Source: Kmv34 sp964524965 | GTDB taxonomy: Bacteria; Aerophobota; Aerophobia; Aerophobales; B3-G15 | DNA: 19,084 nt | Direction: 5' to 3' | NCBI GenBank assembly: GCA_964524965.1 | Contig: CAZGDY010000019.1 | Coordinates: 1-19,084, forward strand | Shown here: positions 1-8,253 of the stretch, piece after piece | Layout: each line of letters starts with the position of its first letter | Position numbering within the stretch: position 1 is the stretch's first letter | Notes under the pieces: generated by a model | Told to the model about the DNA's origin: nothing | The model's input: only the letters and a program-made list of their open reading frames with translations | Database searches by the model: none | Position numbers and translations under genes: made by a program

Positions 1-1158
1 GTTGAAACACTGCTCGCAGAACTTATAAGAATTAAAAGCGTGAACCCTTTAAACAGAAAAATTAAGACACCTAGTTTCGGAGAAGAAGAAATTGGGATAT
101 TTGTTAAAAACTATATGAAAGATATGGGCCTTGATGTGAGAATCCAAGAAGTTTTCAAGGATAGACAGAATAAGTTTCGAAAAAATATATTAGGAATATA
201 TTTAGGAAAAGATAAAAGAAGATGTATTTTATGGGAAACCCATCTGGATACGGTCCCCGCATGGGGAATGAAAAAAGCTTTTTTACCTCGATTAAGACAA
301 GGTAGAATGCATGGAAGAGGTTCCTGTGATGCCAAGGGAAGTTTAGTGTCAATGCTTTTAGCCTTGAAATTACTTATAAACAACCACATCGTACCTAAAG
401 TATCAATTTGCCTAGCTGCTGTTGTTGACGAAGAAGATGCTTGCAGAGGTGTTAAAGCACTTGTAAAATCAGGTTTTACAGCTGAAGCAGGAATTGTTGG
501 GGAACCAACAAATTTGGAGATAGTCGTTGCGCATAAGGGATGCATCCGACTAAAAATAATCACAAAAGGTAGGATGAGTCATAGTTCGAAACCAGAAGAA
601 GGAATAAATGCAATTTCTAACATGATAAAAATACTAGGGCTATTAGAAACTGAGCTACACCAATGCTATAGAAAAATTACTCACCTCAAAGTTGGGTCTC
701 CGACATTTACTATAGTCAAGATTAGGGGAGGCAAAGATGCAAATATTGTGCCTGATGAGTGCGAAATAGAAATTGACCGAAGAGTAATTCCCGGAGAAAA
801 CCCTGACCAAGTATTGGATCAAATAATCCGTTTATGTCATGATGCTCAGAAAAAAGATCCGTTGCTACAAATAGAAGTGAAAGACCCTTATTTAGTTGAC
901 CCAGCTTTGGAAACTTCTGAAGATCACAAGATAGTTCAGATACTAAAAAAGAGCATTACAAAAGGTATCGGCAACGCTAAAATTTCAGGTGCCCCTTATG
1001 GGACAGACGCCAGTAAATTGGCGATGGGTGGTATTCCTACGGTAGTGTTTGGACCAGGTAATATTTCACAAGCTCACTCTACAAATGAATATGTAGATAT
1101 TATGCAAGTAATAAAAGCCGCAAAAATTTTGGCATTAAGCGCTATTTTTTATTCATAA
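1..1158 (+). CDS. Peptidase M20 family (ArgE/DapE-type) amidohydrolase, 5' partial
   Basis: Cytoplasmic di-zinc amidohydrolase that would hydrolyse an N-acyl amino acid or small peptide. The reading frame is open from the first base and begins VETLLAELIRIKSVNPLN, the usual N-terminal helix of M20 enzymes (LIRIKSVNP). The GTG at 40 is therefore an internal valine and the true start lies left of the window, probably only a few codons away. Visible metal-site motifs in order: ETHLDTVPAWG (His and Asp), GRGSCDAKGS (bridging Asp), VVDEEDA (catalytic Glu-Glu), GEPTNL, and near the C-terminus GTDASK and AHSTNEYVD (last His ligand). The dimerisation domain lies between. The stop is 13 nt before the next gene, which has its own SD, so the two are surely one operon. 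Family certain; substrate (acetyl-ornithine, succinyl-diaminopimelate or another acyl amino acid) cannot be told from sequence. Confidence 0.9.
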   Translation, partial: VETLLAELIRIKSVNPLNRKIKTPSFGEEEIGIFVKNYMKDMGLDVRIQEVFKDRQNKFRKNILGIYLGKDKRRCILWETHLDTVPAWGMKKAFLPRLRQGRMHGRGSCDAKGSLVSMLLALKLLINNHIVPKVSICLAAVVDEEDACRGVKALVKSGFTAEAGIVGEPTNLEIVVAHKGCIRLKIITKGRMSHSSKPEEGINAISNMIKILGLLETELHQCYRKITHLKVGSPTFTIVKIRGGKDANIVPDECEIEIDRRVIPGENPDQVLDQIIRLCHDAQKKDPLLQIEVKDPYLVDPALETSEDHKIVQILKKSITKGIGNAKISGAPYGTDASKLAMGGIPTVVFGPGNISQAHSTNEYVDIMQVIKAAKILALSAIFYS

Positions 1159-1171
1159 CAAAGGAGTCCCA

Positions 1172-2410
1172 ATGATAGAGAAACAATTACAATGCATAAG
1201 ATGTGGAAAGCAATATAACATGAGTCTTTTTTTTGAAGGGTGCCCAAAATGCTTCTCTGAGGGAAAAGTTTCTCCTTTAGAAGTTATTTATGACTATGAG
1301 TCCATCAAAAGAGTTACCAATGGGAAGATATGGGATCCAAATTATCCCTCTATGTGGAAATTTAAATCGTTGCTTCCAGTAAATAACGAAGAATCCATAA
1401 TTTCTTTAGGAGAAGGTGATACCCCTCTAATTAGAAATAATAACCTATGTCAAAAAGTTGGGTTAGAGAATCTATATTTTAAGAATGAAGGATGTAATCC
1501 TAATTGGGCATTTAAGGATAGATTTCAATCGGTTTCCATTTCTATGGCTCTTGAAAAAAAATTTAAAAAAGTAATCACATGTTCGACAGGTAACCATGGG
1601 CTTTCTGCTGCTGCATATTCTTGCGCAGGAGGATTAAAATGCATGGTTTTGTGTCGTAAAGATATGTCACTTTTACTTAGAAAAATGCTTCTATTTTATG
1701 GGAGTACAGCCATAGATGCGGAAAAAATAGATGTTAAGAGAATTATTAAAAAAGCAACAAAAAACTATAACTGGTATCCTTCAACTGCTGCTTTCCCTTT
1801 TTCCATGAGTAATCCTTTTGGAATGGAAGGATATAAAACTATTGCCTACGAAATTTATTCCAAAACAAAGCAAGTACCGAATTGGATTTTTATGCCTGTA
1901 GGAGGGGGTGATGGATTGTACGGGGTATGGAAAGGATTTATTGAATTGGAAAAAATGGGTTTGACTGATCGTCTTCCTAAAATGGTTGGATGTCAAACTG
2001 AATTGATAAATCCCTTGGTTCAGTCGTTTGATAAGAAACTTCATGATTCTGTTGAAGTAAAGGAGGTAAGGTCTATAGCCGTTTCAATAGCAGATTCCGT
2101 GTGTGGATTTCATGCTCTTAAGTCTCTCTATGATTCGGGAGGATTGGCAATATCTGTTCCCGATGAGGAAATTATAAATGCAGTGAGAATATTAGCAAGT
2201 CACGGAATAGCACCAGAAACTGCTTCTGCGACTACGTTTGCTTGTCTTCTACAACTTGCAAAAAAGGGAAGTTTGCAAAAGGATGACATAATTGTTTGCG
2301 TATTGACATCAACGATTCTCAAATGGCCAGAAATGATAACGAAAATGGTGGATATTGCGAACATAGCTAAGGACACTAAGAGAATTAATGAAATTTTAGA
2401 AAAAACTTAA
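1172..2410 (+). CDS. Threonine-synthase-like PLP-dependent lyase/synthase (fold type II)
   Basis: A 412-residue fold-type-II PLP enzyme. The N-terminus carries a zinc-ribbon-like set C8-x2-C11 and C24-x2-C27, as in many archaeal-type threonine synthases. Then GEGDTPLI, the PLP-lysine segment NPNWAFKDRF (Schiff-base K115), the STGNHG asparagine loop and the glycine-rich phosphate cup PVGGGDG. Canonical threonine synthases have NPTGSFKDRG around the lysine; here T-G-S is replaced by N-W-A and the following Gly by Phe, so the substrate pocket is probably altered. The SD aaggag lies 7 nt before ATG 1172. It follows an M20 hydrolase and precedes a ferredoxin/AOR pair, a catabolic rather than biosynthetic setting. 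It may be a beta-elimination or retro-type lyase rather than a true ThrC; that is inference. Confidence 0.82.
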   Translation: MIEKQLQCIRCGKQYNMSLFFEGCPKCFSEGKVSPLEVIYDYESIKRVTNGKIWDPNYPSMWKFKSLLPVNNEESIISLGEGDTPLIRNNNLCQKVGLENLYFKNEGCNPNWAFKDRFQSVSISMALEKKFKKVITCSTGNHGLSAAAYSCAGGLKCMVLCRKDMSLLLRKMLLFYGSTAIDAEKIDVKRIIKKATKNYNWYPSTAAFPFSMSNPFGMEGYKTIAYEIYSKTKQVPNWIFMPVGGGDGLYGVWKGFIELEKMGLTDRLPKMVGCQTELINPLVQSFDKKLHDSVEVKEVRSIAVSIADSVCGFHALKSLYDSGGLAISVPDEEIINAVRILASHGIAPETASATTFACLLQLAKKGSLQKDDIIVCVLTSTILKWPEMITKMVDIANIAKDTKRINEILEKT

Positions 2411-2518
2411 CCGAACAGATAAATCAAAACACAAGGAAATTTAGATAAAAGAAGTAGCTGTTTTCTTTGAAAGTAAGGTAGATTTAATTTTATTAAAGTA
2501 GGAGGTTATACGAGCAAA

Positions 2519-2926
2519 ATGAAAAAACTTTATATTGATGAAAGCTTATGTACCGGTTGTGAGTACTGCATGATAGCTTGCAGTTTTGCAAAAAAGAAGA
2601 TTTTCAACCCTCGTTTAGCACGATTGCGCATCAAAAAGGTAGAAAATTCGATAAATAATGAAATAACCATTTGCTATCAATGTGAGAATCCATATTGCGT
2701 AACAGTGTGTCCCGAGAACGCCATATATAAATTGAAGGAAAACGGAATTGTCGTCATTGATGAAGAAAAATGTACCGGGTGTGGTATTTGTGCTCAATAT
2801 TGTCCATGGCAAATGATAAAAATTGATGTGGAAAGAAAAAAAGTTGAAAAATGTGATTTGTGCGAAGGGGAACCGGCTTGCGTTAAACAGTGTCCTACGG
2901 GAGCAATAAGACTAATTAGCTTATAA
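2519..2926 (+). CDS. Polyferredoxin, 4 x [4Fe-4S], electron-transfer partner of AOR
   Basis: A 135-residue iron-sulfur protein with 16 cysteines in four clusters of motifs: CTGCEYCMIAC at residues 11-21, CYQCENPYCVTVC, CTGCGICAQYC and CDLCEGEPACVKQC. This is the HycB/CooF/DMSO-reductase-B type of electron-transfer subunit. It would shuttle electrons between the tungsten enzyme encoded next and ferredoxin or another acceptor; no signal peptide, so cytoplasmic. No in-frame start lies upstream of ATG 2519. The SD (ggagg, 2501-2505) sits 13 nt away, longer than the usual 5-9, so translation may be modest. It lies 108 nt after the PLP enzyme and 132 nt before the aldehyde oxidoreductase gene. AOR-ferredoxin gene pairs are common in anaerobes. 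Family very sure; partner assignment is from context. Confidence 0.9.
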   Translation: MKKLYIDESLCTGCEYCMIACSFAKKKIFNPRLARLRIKKVENSINNEITICYQCENPYCVTVCPENAIYKLKENGIVVIDEEKCTGCGICAQYCPWQMIKIDVERKKVEKCDLCEGEPACVKQCPTGAIRLISL

Positions 2927-2947
2927 ATGAGATAAGTAATCAGGAGT

Positions 2948-3003
2948 AAATATTATATCAATGAGCGATCAATAATATTTTATATATTTGCACTTATTAT
3001 AAT
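2948..3003 (+). promoter_or_regulatory. Inverted repeat plus TATAAT box upstream of the aldehyde oxidoreductase gene
   Basis: A 9-bp perfect inverted repeat, AAATATTAT (2948-2956) and ATAATATTT (2972-2980), flanks a 15-nt spacer containing two copies of ATCAAT. A perfect -10 hexamer TATAAT follows at 2998-3003, but the -35 position (about 2975-2980) has no TTGACA-like hexamer and instead falls on the right arm of the repeat. The layout fits an activator- or repressor-controlled promoter for the downstream gene. It could also be chance in AT-rich DNA. Confidence 0.35.
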
Positions 3004-3058
3004 ATTTTGATGTTTATTAACTACAGAATCTACGAAGTGATAAAAGGAGGACTTAAAG

Positions 3059-4900
3059 ATGTACGGATATACTGGAAATATTTTGTTTATTGATTTGTCT
3101 ACGAGAAAAACCAAAGTGAGAAAACTGTCTCCCGGAATTACTACTGCTTTATTGGGTGGAAAAGGTTTAGGAGCTCAATTATTATATGATTTATTACCGG
3201 CAGGAACCGACCCTTTTGATCCCAGAAATCCGCTTATATATGCAACAGGTCCACTAACAGCTACGTCTGCACCAGCCATGCGGGGATGCATAGTTACTAA
3301 ATCTCCTCTGACAAATACTTTTTGCGACTCGTATTTTGGTGGTTTTTTTACTCAAGAGATGAAATATGCAGGCTATGATGCAATAATTATAATTGGTCAA
3401 TCGGAAAAACCAATATATCTTTTAATTGTTGATGCTAAAGTGGAATTCAAGGATGCGGAACACTTATGGGGTATGAATACTTACGAAACGTATGATGCGG
3501 TAAAGAATGAATTAAACAACAGGTCTGTTAGAATTTCGTGCATTGGTCCGGCTGGAGAAAACATGGTAAAGTTTGCTTTGGTGGATTGCGATTTTCATAG
3601 ACAAGCAGGAAGGGGGGGTATTGGAGCTATTTTTGGAGCAAAGCGTCTAAAAGCCATAGCAATCAAGGGAACAGGAGGAATTAGAGTTGCTGACTCTGAA
3701 AAATTCGAAGAAACAGTATTAAAAGCTGGTGAAGAGATTGGAAAATCGTCTATTTCGCAAGAACTTCATTCTTTTGGAAGCGTTAGTGGATTATCGTTTG
3801 CAAATAAAATGGGCTTTTTGCCAGTTCATAACTTTAGAGGCGGGAGTTTTCCTCAGATTGATGCCATAGATGCCGATCGCCAAAAAAAATATTTGTGGCT
3901 ACAAGATGTTGCATGTGCGGCGTGCCCGATTGCATGTGGTAAATTAGGGATAATACGTAAGGGGAAATATAAGGGAGAAATTTGTGAAGGCGTGGAATAT
4001 GAAACTGTAGGGTTGATAGGTTCGAATTTGGGGATAACAGACATTAATGCTCTTTCATATATCTCAAAGTTATGTGACCAGTTAGGACTTGATACTATTA
4101 GCGTAGGCAATGTTATAGGGTTTGTCATGGAAGCTCTTGAGAAAAATATCCTTTCTTCTTCTGAAGTCGACAACATTAATCTAAAGTTTGGTAGCCCAGA
4201 GGGGATTATACAATTAATTAATAAGATAGCACGTCGAGAAGGAATAGGAAACATCTTAGCTGATGGAGTTAAAATAGCTGCGGATAAAATTGGTAACAAT
4301 GCAGAAGAATTTGCCATTCATGTGAAGGGCTTAGAATTACCAGCATGGGGGCCACGAGGATCTGTGGGAATGGGTTTGGCATATATAACAGGAGATAGAG
4401 GTGGATGCCATCAGAGAGCATGGCCCATTGCTTATGAACAGGGAGAATCATGGCCGGGTGGAATTCCTCTAAAACCGTTATCTATAGACAAAAAAGCAGA
4501 AGTAGTTATTTGGGAACAGAACCATTTATCTGCTCTTTATTCATTATCAGTTTGCTTCTACGGAACAACTGGTATTTCAACGAACACCTATCTCCAACTT
4601 TTGGCCGCATGCACGGGGTTAAAGCTAAAGATGCAAGAATTTTTGAGGATTGGAGAGAGAATTTGGAATATTATTCGGCTATTTAATTTAAGGGAGGGTC
4701 TTGAAAAAAAAGATGATAAATTACCTTCTAGATTTTTCAAAGAGCCTTTACCTGATGGTCCTATGAAAGGACATCAGTTTGACCAAAACGAAGTTGAAAA
4801 AATGCTACAGGAGTATTATTTCCTCAGGGGGTGGGATGAATATGGTCAACCAACAAGTGATAAAATAACGGAACTCGGACTAAATGAAATCTTATCCTGA
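3059..4900 (+). CDS. aor: Aldehyde:ferredoxin oxidoreductase (tungsten enzyme)
   Basis: Full-length (613 residues) AOR-family enzyme that oxidises an aldehyde to a carboxylic acid and reduces ferredoxin, or runs in reverse; cytoplasmic, using a bis-pyranopterin tungsten (or molybdenum) cofactor. N-terminal AOR domain: MYGYTGNILFIDLS, then LGGKGLGAQLLY and the GPLTATSAP...KSPLT cofactor-binding segments. The [4Fe-4S] ligands are visible as C286-x2-C289-x3-C293 and C499, very close to the spacing in the Pyrococcus enzyme. The GDRGGCHQRA segment is also typical. SD aaaggagg is 8 nt before ATG 3059. The preceding gene encodes a four-cluster ferredoxin, its likely redox partner. Subfamily (AOR, FOR, GOR or benzoyl-CoA reductase BamB-like) is not resolvable by eye; size and Cys spacing favour AOR proper. 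Confidence 0.93.
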   Translation: MYGYTGNILFIDLSTRKTKVRKLSPGITTALLGGKGLGAQLLYDLLPAGTDPFDPRNPLIYATGPLTATSAPAMRGCIVTKSPLTNTFCDSYFGGFFTQEMKYAGYDAIIIIGQSEKPIYLLIVDAKVEFKDAEHLWGMNTYETYDAVKNELNNRSVRISCIGPAGENMVKFALVDCDFHRQAGRGGIGAIFGAKRLKAIAIKGTGGIRVADSEKFEETVLKAGEEIGKSSISQELHSFGSVSGLSFANKMGFLPVHNFRGGSFPQIDAIDADRQKKYLWLQDVACAACPIACGKLGIIRKGKYKGEICEGVEYETVGLIGSNLGITDINALSYISKLCDQLGLDTISVGNVIGFVMEALEKNILSSSEVDNINLKFGSPEGIIQLINKIARREGIGNILADGVKIAADKIGNNAEEFAIHVKGLELPAWGPRGSVGMGLAYITGDRGGCHQRAWPIAYEQGESWPGGIPLKPLSIDKKAEVVIWEQNHLSALYSLSVCFYGTTGISTNTYLQLLAACTGLKLKMQEFLRIGERIWNIIRLFNLREGLEKKDDKLPSRFFKEPLPDGPMKGHQFDQNEVEKMLQEYYFLRGWDEYGQPTSDKITELGLNEILS

Positions 4901-5081
4901 TAACCTGTGTCGATCTTAAATCGATTAGAAATACTTAGGAACATTTATTTTGGAGAAAATAATCTCATTGTCTGTATGGCATGTGGTTTATGAGGGCAAT
5001 ACTGTTTTTTCCCAGGAAGTAATCTGATTAGGTAGAATAGAAGGTCTTTAGATTAAAAAATGGTAAAGAGGAGAATTGATT

Positions 5082-5561
5082 ATGTTAAGTTATGAAGAAA
5101 AATTGAAAGAAATGGGAATTATCCTTTCCCAGGTTCCTAAACCTGTAGCCGCTTACATTCCAGCGAAAAAAGTGGGGAATCTTATATTTTGTTCAGGACA
5201 GGGGCCTTTCGTGGAAGGTAATCTTATCCATGAGGGTAAAGTGGGTGCGGAAAAAACACTGGAGGAAGGGTATGAAGCAGCAAAAATATGTGCTCTTAAT
5301 TGTCTTGCTGCAGTGAAAGCTCTTATTGGTAGTCTTAATAATATTGAGGAGATTGTGCAAGTACGAGGATTTGTCAATTGCACTCCGGAGTTTGGGAAAC
5401 AACCGGAGGTGATTAATGGAGCATCTGAGCTTTTGGAAAAGATATTTGGTGAGAAGGGAAAACATGCACGTTGTGCATTGGGAACATCAAGTTTACCAAG
5501 GGATATCACTGTTGAAGTGGAAATGGTAGTAAAGGTCAAAGATAGAAAGATTAAAGATTAA
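5082..5561 (+). CDS. ridA: RidA/YjgF family enamine/imine deaminase
   Basis: A 159-residue cytoplasmic protein of the RidA (YjgF/YER057c/UK114) family, which hydrolyses reactive enamines/imines such as 2-aminoacrylate released by PLP-dependent dehydratases. Seen: LIFCSGQGPFVEG near the N-terminus, the C-terminal HARCALGTSSLP segment with the family's catalytic arginine (R130), and the closing EVEMVVKV strand. It is longer than the roughly 128-residue RidA core, with an N-terminal extension typical of one bacterial subgroup. I chose ATG 5082 because agaggag (5067-5073) is 8 nt upstream; a TTG at 5076 is too close to it. It begins the sugar-acid operon 181 nt after aor. It may equally serve the PLP enzyme of the upstream block. 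Confidence 0.85.
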   Translation: MLSYEEKLKEMGIILSQVPKPVAAYIPAKKVGNLIFCSGQGPFVEGNLIHEGKVGAEKTLEEGYEAAKICALNCLAAVKALIGSLNNIEEIVQVRGFVNCTPEFGKQPEVINGASELLEKIFGEKGKHARCALGTSSLPRDITVEVEMVVKVKDRKIKD

Positions 5562-5578
5562 AATTGACAGGAGATTTG

Positions 5579-6343
5579 ATGAGACAAAATGAGATGAAAC
5601 AAAAATTAAAAGAGGGGAAGACCGTGTATGGTCCCTTTGTAAAATTCACAGACCCCGCAGCAATAGAGATTGCAGCATACAGTGGATTTGATTTTGTAAT
5701 CATAGATCTTGAACACGGACCTCACTCTATTAAAAGTGCGCAAAATCTTGTTCGTGCCGCTGAGAGAACCGGTATCAGTCCTATTATAAGAGTTTTAGAG
5801 AATAGCCCCACTCACATTCTCCGTGCTCTTGATATTGGAACTCAGGGAATAGAAATTCCCCATGTCTCTAGTAAGAAAGCAGCTGAGAATGCAGTACGGG
5901 CAACAAGATTCGCCCCTCAGGGCGAACGGGGTTTATGTCGTTTTGTTCGGGCAGCACATTACTCATCAGAGTCTCCCGACAAGTACATTCCCAGGGCAAA
6001 TAGAGAGATCGCAGTGATTATTCAAATCGAGGGAGTAGAAGGGATAAGGAATTTGAATGAGATTATTATGGTAAAAGGCATCGATATTATTTTTCTTGGT
6101 CCCTATGACTTATCCCAGTCTTGTGGTGTACCTGGAAACGTGCATCATCCGGAAGTAGTGGTAAAAATGGAAAAGGCAGTAGCTATTGCCAGGAAAGCAG
6201 GTATAGCAACTGGTACCTTTGTCGATACTTGGGAAGAAGCGAAGAGATGGGAAAAGGTAGGGGTGCAGTATATATCACTTTCTGTTGATGTGGGCATCTA
6301 CTATGAGGCCTGCTGTACACTGATGAGAAAGCTGCGGATGTAA
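5579..6343 (+). CDS. HpcH/HpaI family class II 2-keto-3-deoxy sugar-acid aldolase
   Basis: A 254-residue metal-dependent pyruvate aldolase of the HpcH/HpaI/GarL/RhmA family. It would cleave a 2-keto-3-deoxy acid (for example 2-keto-3-deoxy-L-rhamnonate or 5-keto-4-deoxyglucarate) to pyruvate plus an aldehyde. Active-site residues are all in place: H46 in LEHGPHS, R71 in IIRVLENSP, metal ligands E151 in QIEGVEG and D177 in GPYDLS. These numbers are within two of the E. coli HpaI residues. ATG 5579 was chosen over TTG 5564 because caggag (5568-5573) sits 5 nt before it. Only 17 nt after ridA, hence the same transcript. Family sure; which keto-acid is used is not known, but the eda-kdgK neighbours point to sugar acids rather than aromatic degradation. 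Confidence 0.88.
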   Translation: MRQNEMKQKLKEGKTVYGPFVKFTDPAAIEIAAYSGFDFVIIDLEHGPHSIKSAQNLVRAAERTGISPIIRVLENSPTHILRALDIGTQGIEIPHVSSKKAAENAVRATRFAPQGERGLCRFVRAAHYSSESPDKYIPRANREIAVIIQIEGVEGIRNLNEIIMVKGIDIIFLGPYDLSQSCGVPGNVHHPEVVVKMEKAVAIARKAGIATGTFVDTWEEAKRWEKVGVQYISLSVDVGIYYEACCTLMRKLRM

Positions 6344-6448
6344 GATGTATTGGAAGGAGAAAGTGTAATCAGTAGAGTGGGGGAAGGGAGTGCTTATTTT
6401 TTCGTATCTTAGCCCCATTTTTGTACGACATGAAAAGGAGTTTATTTT

Positions 6449-7102
6449 ATGGACAAAAAACATTATAATCTTCAATTATTACTGGAGACCGGTATCATAC
6501 CTGTGGTGAGAGCTCAATCAGCAGATGAGGCGCTGCACGTTGTTGATGCAGTGAAAGAAGGTGGGATCAGCACTATTGAGATTACCATGACTGTTCCGGG
6601 AGCACTTGAGGTTATGAAAACGGTACAGAATAAACTGGGAGATGATGTTCTTCTGGGGGCAGGGACAGTGTTAGATGCAGAAACTGCCCGTTTTTGTATT
6701 CTGGCGGGAGCTAAATTCATCGTGGGCCCTTGCTTTAATCACCAGGTGTTGCAACTTTGTAGACGATATAGCGTACCGATTATTTCGGGAGCTCTCACTC
6801 CAACTGAGATACTGACTGCCTGGGAGAGAGGAGCTGACGTGGTGAAAGTATTTCCTGTAGGCAACCTGGGTGGACCGGCTTATATTAAGGCAATTAAGGC
6901 TCCTTTACCACAGATTTTATTAAATCCAACGGGTGGTATTAATCTCAATAATGCTAAGGATTTTATCAAAGCAGGTGCAGCAGTTATTTCCGCCGGAAGT
7001 TCTCTCGTTGATAAAAAAGCCTTAGTAGAGAGAAAATACGGGATTATTACTGAGAAAGCCAAAAAGTTCATTGAAGAAGTTCGCAAAGGAAGAAATAAAT
7101 AA
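6449..7102 (+). CDS. eda: KDPG/KHG aldolase (2-dehydro-3-deoxyphosphogluconate aldolase)
   Basis: Class I (Schiff-base) aldolase of 217 residues cleaving 2-keto-3-deoxy-6-phosphogluconate to pyruvate and glyceraldehyde 3-phosphate, the last step of the Entner-Doudoroff/uronate route. Seen in order: GIIPVVRAQ, the catalytic glutamate E44 in IEITMT, GAGTVLDAETA, GPCFNHQV, the Schiff-base lysine K133 in VVKVFPVG (the same number as in E. coli Eda), and the phosphate-binding PTGGI and AGSSL loops. SD aaaggag lies 9 nt before ATG 6449. It follows the class II aldolase by 105 nt and precedes kdgK by 46 nt, so substrate and product fit the next gene exactly. An unphosphorylated-KDG or KHG activity is possible but secondary. 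Confidence 0.93.
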   Translation: MDKKHYNLQLLLETGIIPVVRAQSADEALHVVDAVKEGGISTIEITMTVPGALEVMKTVQNKLGDDVLLGAGTVLDAETARFCILAGAKFIVGPCFNHQVLQLCRRYSVPIISGALTPTEILTAWERGADVVKVFPVGNLGGPAYIKAIKAPLPQILLNPTGGINLNNAKDFIKAGAAVISAGSSLVDKKALVERKYGIITEKAKKFIEEVRKGRNK

Positions 7103-7148
7103 AGCAAAAGAGATTAGGAAACAATTAAAATAGAAAAAGGGGAGAGGA

Positions 7149-8125
7149 ATGAGCCAGCTATCTATAAGGCCAGCACAAAAATGTATCTATGCACTTGCTT
7201 CCTTAGGAGAGGTTATGATTAGGTTAGATCCTGAGGAGGGAAGAGTTAGAAACGCTCGACGTTTTATAGTGAGAGAAGGTGGCGGAGAGTACAACGTAGC
7301 ACGAGCACTCAAAAAAGTATTTGGGTTAAATACTGTTGTTGTTACCGCGCTTCCCGATTGTGAAGTTGGACACTTGTGCGAGGATCTTATGATGCAGGGA
7401 GGTGTTGATTTAAGCCATATTGTTTGGTTTCCTTTTGATGGCGTGGGAAAACAGGTTCGCACGGGACTTAACTGGACGGAAAAAGGTTATGGTGTGCGCA
7501 GTGCCAAAACAGAGTATGATAGAGGTCACAGTGCAGCTTCTCANNNNNNNNNNNNNNNNNNNNNNNNNNNNNNNNNNNNNNNNNNNNNNNNNNNNNNNNN
7601 NNNNNNNNNNNNNNNNNNNNNNNNNNNNNNNNNNNNNNNNNNNTGGTAGATGTGATGATGGGAAATGAGGAGGATTTTTCCGCTGCCTTGGGACTCGAGG
7701 TAGAAGGACTGGATATGCGTAAAAAAATGGACATTGAGAGAACAGAAGGATTCCAGACAATGGCCAAAAAAGCAATACAGGAGTACCCTAACTTTAAGGT
7801 AGTGCTCACCTCTTTAAGGAATGCTAAAACTGCCCTTATCAATGATTGGGGAGGGATTTTGTACATGAATGATGAGTTTTATCAGGCAACCCCCAGAAGG
7901 AATTTAGAAATTTATGACCGGGTAGGGATGGGAGATAGTTTCGCTTCCGGGTTCATTTACGCCATACTCAATGGGAAAGAATCTCAGGAGGCCATCGAGT
8001 TTGCTGCAGCCCACGGTGCTCTGGCCGGAACAACCCCCGGGGATACTAGTATGGCGACCTTAGCTGAGATAAAAAGAGAAATGGAAAGAGCAAAAAAAGG
8101 AGGAGTAGCCAGAGCCACCCGCTGA
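7149..8125 (+). CDS. kdgK: 2-keto-3-deoxygluconate kinase (PfkB family), interrupted by an assembly gap
   Basis: Ribokinase/PfkB-family sugar-acid kinase, ATP + KDG to KDPG, feeding Eda. The N-terminal part (131 codons, to 7541) shows GEVMIRLDPEE, the sugar-binding GGGEYNVARALK and DGVGKQVRTGLN. After 100 Ns the gene resumes at 7646 with VDVMMGNEEDF and runs 159 codons through DRVGMGDSFASG (the GxGD motif with the catalytic Asp) and TTPGDTSMA. The halves sit in different frames only because the N run is a placeholder. By comparison with the family the missing piece should be about 80 codons, including the second substrate-binding segment. The first base pair after the last full codon is 'ca', so the next residue is His or Gln. 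SD ggggagagg precedes ATG 7149. Last gene of the operon; not a pseudogene on present evidence. Confidence 0.88.
7544..7643. other. Assembly gap, exactly 100 Ns
   Basis: A run of exactly 100 N characters inside kdgK, the usual placeholder for a scaffold join of unknown length. Codon phase on the two sides requires the real insert to have a length of 2 modulo 3, and family length suggests about 240 nt. Nothing in it can be annotated. Confidence 0.97.
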
Positions 8126-8253
8126 AATGGTAGTCCGATAGTAGGTACTTTTTCATTCCGATGATCCACTTTTTTCATTATCCCACGTGCGGTAAACTGT
8201 TAATAATTCCACTTAACACAATTAAAGGTTAGTTTTGGTAGCTCATAGTCTAA

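Noticed and set aside
3853..4317. Minus-strand open frames over aor, eda, Tm-1 and ridA
   Set aside because: Shadows of strongly supported plus-strand genes, without SDs or recognisable motifs.
4910..4924. TCGAT/ATCGA inverted repeat after aor as a terminator
   Set aside because: Only 5 bp and no U-tract follows; no other terminator seen, so aor and ridA may be joined by read-through.
5564..5578. TTG start of the HpaI-type aldolase
   Set aside because: It would place the SD inside the gene; ATG 5579 has caggag 5 nt upstream.
7149..8125. kdgK as a frameshifted pseudogene
   Set aside because: The frame change coincides exactly with the 100-N placeholder; both flanks are clean family sequence.
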